Assembly (NCBI RefSeq): GCF_013337185.1
Contig: NZ_SWDE01000001.1
Span: 1,612,001-1,676,000, forward strand
Source: Serratia proteamaculans
Lineage (GTDB): Bacteria; Pseudomonadota; Gammaproteobacteria; Enterobacterales; Enterobacteriaceae
Reading direction: 5' to 3'
DNA: 64,000 nt
Numbering within the stretch: position 1 is the stretch's first letter; each line of letters begins with the position of its first letter. Under the pieces are notes generated by a model. That model did no database searches. It was not told the DNA's origin and worked only from the letters and a program-made list of their open reading frames with translations. Positions 59,838 to 64,000 of this stretch are shown here, in pieces. The position numbers were made by a program, and so were the translations under genes.

Positions 59838-59948
59838 TACGATGCCTTGTGTGTGTAAGGTAAAAGTGAAAATAAGGGTTTCAATCAGACTGATAACAAA
59901 CCTCAACAGATGCTTGGAATATCAGGGGTCACCAACCACAAAAACCAG

Positions 59949-60019
59949 GAAAATCAATTTATTGATTTTCGGCTGATAACCACAACGTGGGGAAAAACCA
60001 CGCTTTTTCCCCACGTTGT
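59949..60019 (-). promoter_or_regulatory. Two perfect hairpins in the phnC-phnD spacer
   Basis: Hairpin A: GAAAATCAAT (59949-59958), TT loop, ATTGATTTTC (59961-59970). Hairpin B: a 16-bp stem ACAACGTGGGGAAAAA (59982-59997), loop CCACGC, TTTTTCCCCACGTTGT (60004-60019). Read in the transcript, B comes 8 bases after the phnC stop, then A, then phnD. B may terminate or protect phnC mRNA. Confidence 0.6.
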
Positions 60020-60027
60020 CAAAAATT

Positions 60028-60861
60028 TCAATGGATTTGATTGGCTTCCTCGCCATACAGCTGGTGCAGTATCCGTTCGTTCAGTTGCGACGGATGACCG
60101 TCAAACACAATTTTGCCCTGGGCAATACCGATCACCCGGGTGCAATATTCTTTCACCAGTTCGACCGAGTGCAGATTCACCATCACCGCAATGTCGTTTT
60201 CACTGACTTTTTGCAGCGCATCCATAATGCGACGGGTATTTTTCGGATCGAGTGATGCCACCGGCTCATCGGCCAGCAGAATTTTGGGGTTTTGCATCAG
60301 TGCACGGCAGATCGCCACGCGCTGCATCTGGCCACCGGACAGGTTCTCGGCGCGCTGCAGCGCATGCGGCAACATATTGAGCCATTGCAACAGTTCGATG
60401 GCGCGGGCACGGTCGGCGTCATCAAACAGTTTGAAGAAGGATTTCAGGGTGGAAGTGTGGCTCAGACGGCCCAACAGCACGTTGGTCATCACGTCCAATC
60501 GCGGTACCAGGCAGAAGTCCTGGAAGATCATGCCGCAACGGGCACGCCACTGGCGCATTTGGCGGGCGCTCAGCTGTGCGATGTCCTGTGCCACACCGTC
60601 ATCTTCAAAGTGCAGCATCTCACCGCAGCTCGAAGGAATGGTGCCGTTCAGGGTGTGCAGCAGCGTAGATTTACCGGCGCCGGAACGGCCGATCACCGCC
60701 ACGAACTCGCCAACGTGCAGGTCGAAGTTGATATCGTCCAATACCCGTTGCTGTGATTTATAAGCTTTGCCCAGGCCTTTTACCGATAATACCTTGCGGG
60801 ATGATAGCGGTTGTTGCCCTGGAAAGTCGGTGGTTGCTAGTTTTAACTGTGCCTGACCCAT
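60028..60861 (-). CDS. phnC: Phosphonate ABC transporter ATP-binding subunit PhnC
   Basis: 277 residues. Walker [12 protein letters not shown], signature [15 protein letters not shown], Walker [14 protein letters not shown], switch histidine in [14 protein letters not shown]. The PhnC-specific block [29 protein letters not shown] is present. It energises uptake through the two PhnE permeases. It is the first gene of the phn cluster; a possible Pho box lies 58-75 bases upstream. Confidence 0.94.
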   Translation of the reverse strand: MGQAQLKLATTDFPGQQPLSSRKVLSVKGLGKAYKSQQRVLDDINFDLHVGEFVAVIGRSGAGKSTLLHTLNGTIPSSCGEMLHFEDDGVAQDIAQLSARQMRQWRARCGMIFQDFCLVPRLDVMTNVLLGRLSHTSTLKSFFKLFDDADRARAIELLQWLNMLPHALQRAENLSGGQMQRVAICRALMQNPKILLADEPVASLDPKNTRRIMDALQKVSENDIAVMVNLHSVELVKEYCTRVIGIAQGKIVFDGHPSQLNERILHQLYGEEANQIH

Positions 60862-60918
60862 ATGATTTCTCTGGTTTCAGTGGCTAATCATTATGGGCAC
60901 CTATTAACGAATAACTTT

Positions 60919-60936
60919 GTGACAACGGGATGATGG
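60919..60936 (-). promoter_or_regulatory. Candidate Pho box upstream of phnC
   Basis: On the minus strand CCATCAT-CCCG-TTGTCAC matches the two CTGTCAT half-sites at 5 and 6 of 7 positions with a 4-base spacer (GC-rich rather than AT-rich). A TAATAG box lies 12 bases downstream, a plausible -10. The imperfect spacer lowers confidence. Confidence 0.4.
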
Positions 60937-60980
60937 TTTTATGGCCGGGAAATGACGAATGCCGCCATTCCCCGCAGAGG

Positions 60981-62003
60981 TTAAAAACGAATAAGGCCTT
61001 TAATTAGCCGCTTGTTATTGATCACCTGTTCTTCATAATGCTGCGCCAGGCTGTCGAATTCGAAATGGTGGGACAGCATCATTTGGGCGGTGATCGCCCC
61101 TGCCGCCATCAAACGGCCGACCTTGGCGAAATCCTCTTCGGTTGCATTGCGACTGCCCATCAGGGTGGTTTCTTTTTTATGGAACTCGGGGTCCGAGAAT
61201 TGCAAATCCCCCTTGAACAGCCCAACAAAAACGATGCTGCCGCCGTGACGGATCAGGTTGACGGCATTGTTCATCGCTTGCCTGCTCCCGGTGGCGTCGA
61301 TCACTTTAGCCGCCAGCCTACCGCCAAAGTGGCCGCGCAGCCGGGCTTCAAACTGGTCATCCTGCGGGTCGAGCGTCGGCAATTGCAGCACCTGCTCGAC
61401 ATGCCGCCGCCGTTCGGCGCTGGTATCAACCACCACCACCTGCGCCCCGTCAGCCCTGGCGATCGCCGCCACCCCCAGGCCGATGGGCCCGGCCCCCACC
61501 ACCAATAACGGATCGTCCGGCGCTATGGCCGCACGGCGAACCGCATGAGCGCTGATGGCAAACGGCTCAATCAGGGCTGCGGCCTCTGGCGCTACGTCGT
61601 CCACCGCCAGCAGGTTGCTGACCGGCACGCTGAGATACTCGCAAAAGCCGCCGTCCTGATGTACGCCAATCACCGAAATATTCTCGCAGCAGTTGGTTTT
61701 GCCACTCTGGCAGGCACCGCAATGATGGCAGGCAAGATAGGGCATCACCGTCACGCGCTGCCCTACCTGCCAGCCGGCCGTCTGACTGCCCAGGCTGACA
61801 ATCTCGCCGCATATCTCATGGCCCAAAACCCGCGGATAACTAAAGAAAGGTTGCTGACCGGACCAGGCGTGAATATCCGTGCCGCAAATGCCCACGGTAA
61901 TCATTTTGATCACCGCTTCGGCCTGCGCTGGAATAGGTGCCGGGCGCTGCTGATAAATTAATTTCGTTGGTTGTTCGAGAACTAATACTTTCATTGTTTT
62001 CAT
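60981..62003 (-). CDS. lgoD: L-galactonate-5-dehydrogenase
   Basis: 340 residues, the length of E. coli LgoD (YjjN). Medium-chain zinc dehydrogenase: catalytic Zn ligands in VGICGTDIHAW and GHEICGE, structural Zn cysteines in CHHCGACQSGKTNCC, cofactor motif VVGAGPIGLGVAAIA. The segments ISVIGVHQDGGFCEYLSVPV, ALIEPFAISAHAVRRAAIAP and LQFSDPEFHKKETTLMGSRN are near-identical to LgoD as recalled. It oxidises L-galactonate to D-tagaturonate, which enters the hexuronate pathway. Divergent from lgoR. GGGGAGG precedes the first ATG. Confidence 0.93.
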   Translation of the reverse strand: MKTMKVLVLEQPTKLIYQQRPAPIPAQAEAVIKMITVGICGTDIHAWSGQQPFFSYPRVLGHEICGEIVSLGSQTAGWQVGQRVTVMPYLACHHCGACQSGKTNCCENISVIGVHQDGGFCEYLSVPVSNLLAVDDVAPEAAALIEPFAISAHAVRRAAIAPDDPLLVVGAGPIGLGVAAIARADGAQVVVVDTSAERRRHVEQVLQLPTLDPQDDQFEARLRGHFGGRLAAKVIDATGSRQAMNNAVNLIRHGGSIVFVGLFKGDLQFSDPEFHKKETTLMGSRNATEEDFAKVGRLMAAGAITAQMMLSHHFEFDSLAQHYEEQVINNKRLIKGLIRF

Positions 62004-62118
62004 AACCTCCCCTTTATTTATGGGATCAGTTATTAAATAAAAGCGTCGGCAAGCATGAAGTCGGAAGCGAATTCTGTGAAGCAGTACTAAATAAACCGCT
62101 TTAAATTGGTTTTAAATA

Positions 62119-62132
62119 GATAAAAAACATCC
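62119..62132. promoter_or_regulatory. GATAAAAAACATCC motif next to lgoR start, candidate LgoR site
   Basis: The 14-mer recurs with one change (GATAAAAAACACCC) at 63068-63081, in the lgoR-lgoT spacer, and partly (GATAAAAAGCAGCA) at 63099-63112. The three copies flank lgoR, and the first lies immediately before its ribosome site. Confidence 0.4.
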
Positions 62133-62141
62133 GAGGCTCGC

Positions 62142-63047
62142 ATGAGCAGAACCCAGAACCTGCGCCACAACGTGGTTAACCAGATGATTGACGGCATCAA
62201 CAATAACCACCTGCGCTCGCCGCTGCCGTCCCAAGCTGCGTTGGCCGAAATGTACAATATCAGCCGTACCACGGTGCGCCATACGTTGACGCATTTGTTC
62301 CAACGCGGCGTGCTGGAAAAGGTCGGTGACGACTATGTGATTTTACGCCAGCCCCAGCCAGAAGACGGCTTCGACTGCCAAAGCCCTTCCCTGGACGAAC
62401 AGGGCAAAAGGTTCGAAAAAGCGTTCTACCAGATGATTAATCAGAAACAGCTGCGCGCCGGGGACAGCTTCAGCGAGCTGCAACTGGCGCGCGCGGTCAA
62501 TGTGAGCCCGGTGGTCGTGCGGGAATTTCTGCTGCATTTTAGCCGTTACAATCTGATCGACAGCGTCAAGCGCGGGCAATGGCGCATGAAACAGTTTGAC
62601 CAGCGTTATGCCGAACAGCTGTTCGAGCTGCGTCAGATGCTGGAAACCCACGCCCTTTCCCACTTTATCAATCTGCCGGCGCATGACCCACGCTGGCTGC
62701 AGGCCAAGGAACTGCTGAGCCGCCACCGCCAACTGCGGGAAGGTATCAGCGACAACTATCGCCTGTTTTCCCAGTTGGATCGCGACTTCCACAGTCTGAT
62801 CCTCTCCGCCGCCAATAATCCTTTTTTCAATCAGTCGCTGGAGATCATTTCGGTGATTTTCCACTTCCATTATCAGTGGGATGAGACCGATCTTAAACAA
62901 CGCAATATCATTGCCATTGAAGAGCACATGACCATTCTCAGCGCGCTTATTTGCCGTAACGATCAGGAAGCCATCAATGCGCTGCATCGCCATTTGGATA
63001 CCGCCAAACAGTCGATGATCCGCTCACTCAATCAGGCCATAGCCTGA
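62142..63047 (+). CDS. lgoR: GntR-family regulator LgoR of L-galactonate metabolism
   Basis: 301 residues. It has an N-terminal GntR winged HTH (SPLPSQAALAEMYNISRTTVRHTLTHLFQRGVLEK), then a second HTH-like segment (QLRAGDSFSELQLARAVNVSPVVVREFLLHFSRY) and a helical FCD-type domain. The double-HTH layout and length match E. coli LgoR (YjjM). GAGG lies before the ATG. It is divergent from lgoD and upstream of lgoT, and probably activates or derepresses both on L-galactonate. Confidence 0.9.
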   Translation: MSRTQNLRHNVVNQMIDGINNNHLRSPLPSQAALAEMYNISRTTVRHTLTHLFQRGVLEKVGDDYVILRQPQPEDGFDCQSPSLDEQGKRFEKAFYQMINQKQLRAGDSFSELQLARAVNVSPVVVREFLLHFSRYNLIDSVKRGQWRMKQFDQRYAEQLFELRQMLETHALSHFINLPAHDPRWLQAKELLSRHRQLREGISDNYRLFSQLDRDFHSLILSAANNPFFNQSLEIISVIFHFHYQWDETDLKQRNIIAIEEHMTILSALICRNDQEAINALHRHLDTAKQSMIRSLNQAIA

Positions 63048-63051
63048 GCTG

Positions 63052-63083
63052 CAGGGTGTTTTTTATCGATAAAAAACACCCTG
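63052..63083. promoter_or_regulatory. Perfect 32-bp palindrome after lgoR
   Basis: The arms CAGGGTGTTTTTTATC and GATAAAAAACACCCTG are exact reverse complements, centred at 63067/63068, starting 4 bases after the lgoR stop. The right arm contains the motif seen upstream of lgoR. It could be an LgoR operator for lgoT, a terminator for lgoR, or both. Confidence 0.6.
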
Positions 63084-63273
63084 ACGTCATTTAAAACCGA
63101 TAAAAAGCAGCAAAATACTGGCTGTCGCACGGAACCGTAACAAAACACACCGCCTAAAATATTTCGCCCTCTAGGCTTACTGCCGACCACCTGCTAATAC
63201 CTTCATTAAGACACCACCCAGGGGAATACCCGGAATAATAAATATTATTAATGCGAAATTCTGGAGGATGAAA

Positions 63274-64000
63274 TGGAAACAAGTCATACGATTAATACCG
63301 GGAAGGAACAGGGTGAACCCTATTCCAATCACATAATTCCGATGCCACCCGAGGGAATGCTGGTTCGCTCGGCCAGAATTAAAAAAATTCAAACCACGGC
63401 CATGTTGCTGTTATTTTTGGCCGCCATAATCAACTTTCTTGACCGCAGTTCGCTCTCGGTGGCGAACTCCACCATCCGGCAAGAAATGGGGCTGAGCGGT
63501 ACCGAAATCGGCTTGTTGCTGTCGGCATTCTCCCTGGCCTATGGCATCGCCCAATTGCCCTGCGGCCTGCTGCTGGATCGTAAAGGTCCACGCATCATGC
63601 TGGGGATCGGCATGTTTGTCTGGTCAGTGTTCCAGACTCTGTCCGGCATGATCCACAGCTTTACCCAATTTATCTGGGTACGTATCGGGCTGGGGATTGG
63701 CGAAGCCCCCATGAACCCCTGCGGCGTGAAGGTGATCAACGACTGGTTCAATATCAAGGATCGCGGTATGCCGATGGGGATTTTTAATGCCGCATCGACC
63801 ATTGGGCTGGCGATCAGCCCACCGATCCTCACCGCCATGATGCTGGCCTTCGGCTGGCGCGGCATGTTTATCACCATCGGCGTATTGGGTATCGCACTGT
63901 CCATCGGCTGGTACATGCTGTATCGCAACCGGCAGGACGTCAGCCTGAGTGCTCAGGAACAGGCCTATTTGAATGCCGGTAGCGTCAGCGCCCGACCTGA
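63274..64000 (+). CDS. lgoT: L-galactonate MFS transporter LgoT (5' part, cut by window end)
   Basis: 242 codons are present from the ATG at 63274 (GGAGG five bases upstream) and the frame is open at the window edge. The start METSHTINTGKEQGEPYSNH leads into a cytoplasmic segment and then MFS helices; INFLDRSSLSVANSTIRQEM, GEAPMNPCGVKVINDWFN and GIFNAASTIGLAISPPIL match E. coli LgoT (YjjL), an anion:cation symporter family member. It imports L-galactonate. The position downstream of lgoR completes the set with lgoD. Confidence 0.92.

Noticed and set aside
1-64000. tRNA or rRNA genes, CRISPR arrays, prophage or insertion sequences
   Set aside because: No cloverleaf-like sequences, regular spacer-repeat arrays, integrases or transposases were noticed on reading; a tRNAscan/ISfinder run would be needed to be certain.

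Overview
The window is a GC-rich chromosomal stretch from a Serratia-like member of the Enterobacterales. The basis is protein similarity recalled from memory (YedA, NudI, YehS, YehZYXW, SseA and LgoD/R/T read like close relatives of the E. coli proteins), a full-length ERIC repeat, and a srfABC cluster of the kind seen in Salmonella and Serratia. No species can be fixed without a search. I saw no rRNA, tRNA, CRISPR array, prophage or transposase. Coding density is high, and the only gene-free stretch over 300 bases is 50840-51455.

Layout. 1-7363: the end of an e(P4)-type acid phosphatase, an XRE-cupin regulator with two GNAT acetyltransferases, an MFS exporter divergent from a Cys-rich HTH regulator, yedA, a 58-residue membrane protein, and a LysR/SDR pair. 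7366-13100: a minus-strand run of a fatty-acid desaturase, yehZYXW (osmoprotectant ABC transporter) and a PhnD-like protein without a signal peptide. 13335-18397: nudI, a TolA-domain lipoprotein, and a LysR regulator divergent from a hydrolase/monooxygenase/amidohydrolase cluster. 18485-25333: a Gfo/Idh/MocA dehydrogenase, a DUF1127 protein divergent from a MocR regulator, an SDR/AraC/Rossmann operon, DUF523 and a Nudix hydrolase. 25448-31829: the srfABC operon, the least understood multi-gene system here. 31871-38948: sseA, LysR, an iron-regulated FAD monooxygenase, a DUF2384-like protein with an iterated operator, GNAT, a Tat-exported phosphatase and a DUF2165 protein.

39091-50839 is one urea-assimilation operon on the minus strand: allophanate hydrolase, urea carboxylase, a GntR regulator and the UrtABCDE transporter. 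A consensus-perfect sigma-54 promoter and two NtrC-like sites lie upstream, so nitrogen limitation very likely drives it. Divergent from it are a beta-carbonic anhydrase and a SulP transporter, which could balance the bicarbonate that urea carboxylase consumes. 53624-57015 carries an enhancin-like M60 metallopeptidase, yehS and the ERIC element. 57068-60861 is phnCDE1E2 with a possible Pho box. 60981-64000 is the L-galactonate set lgoD, lgoR and lgoT (cut by the window edge).

Recurring themes are nutrient-limitation control (Ntr, Fur and Pho sites, all inferred from motifs) and a strong GC hairpin directly after each of three substrate-binding-protein genes. The best candidates for undescribed biology are srfABC, the Fur-controlled monooxygenase, the solo DUF2384-like protein, the TolA-domain lipoprotein and the signal-less M60 peptidase.
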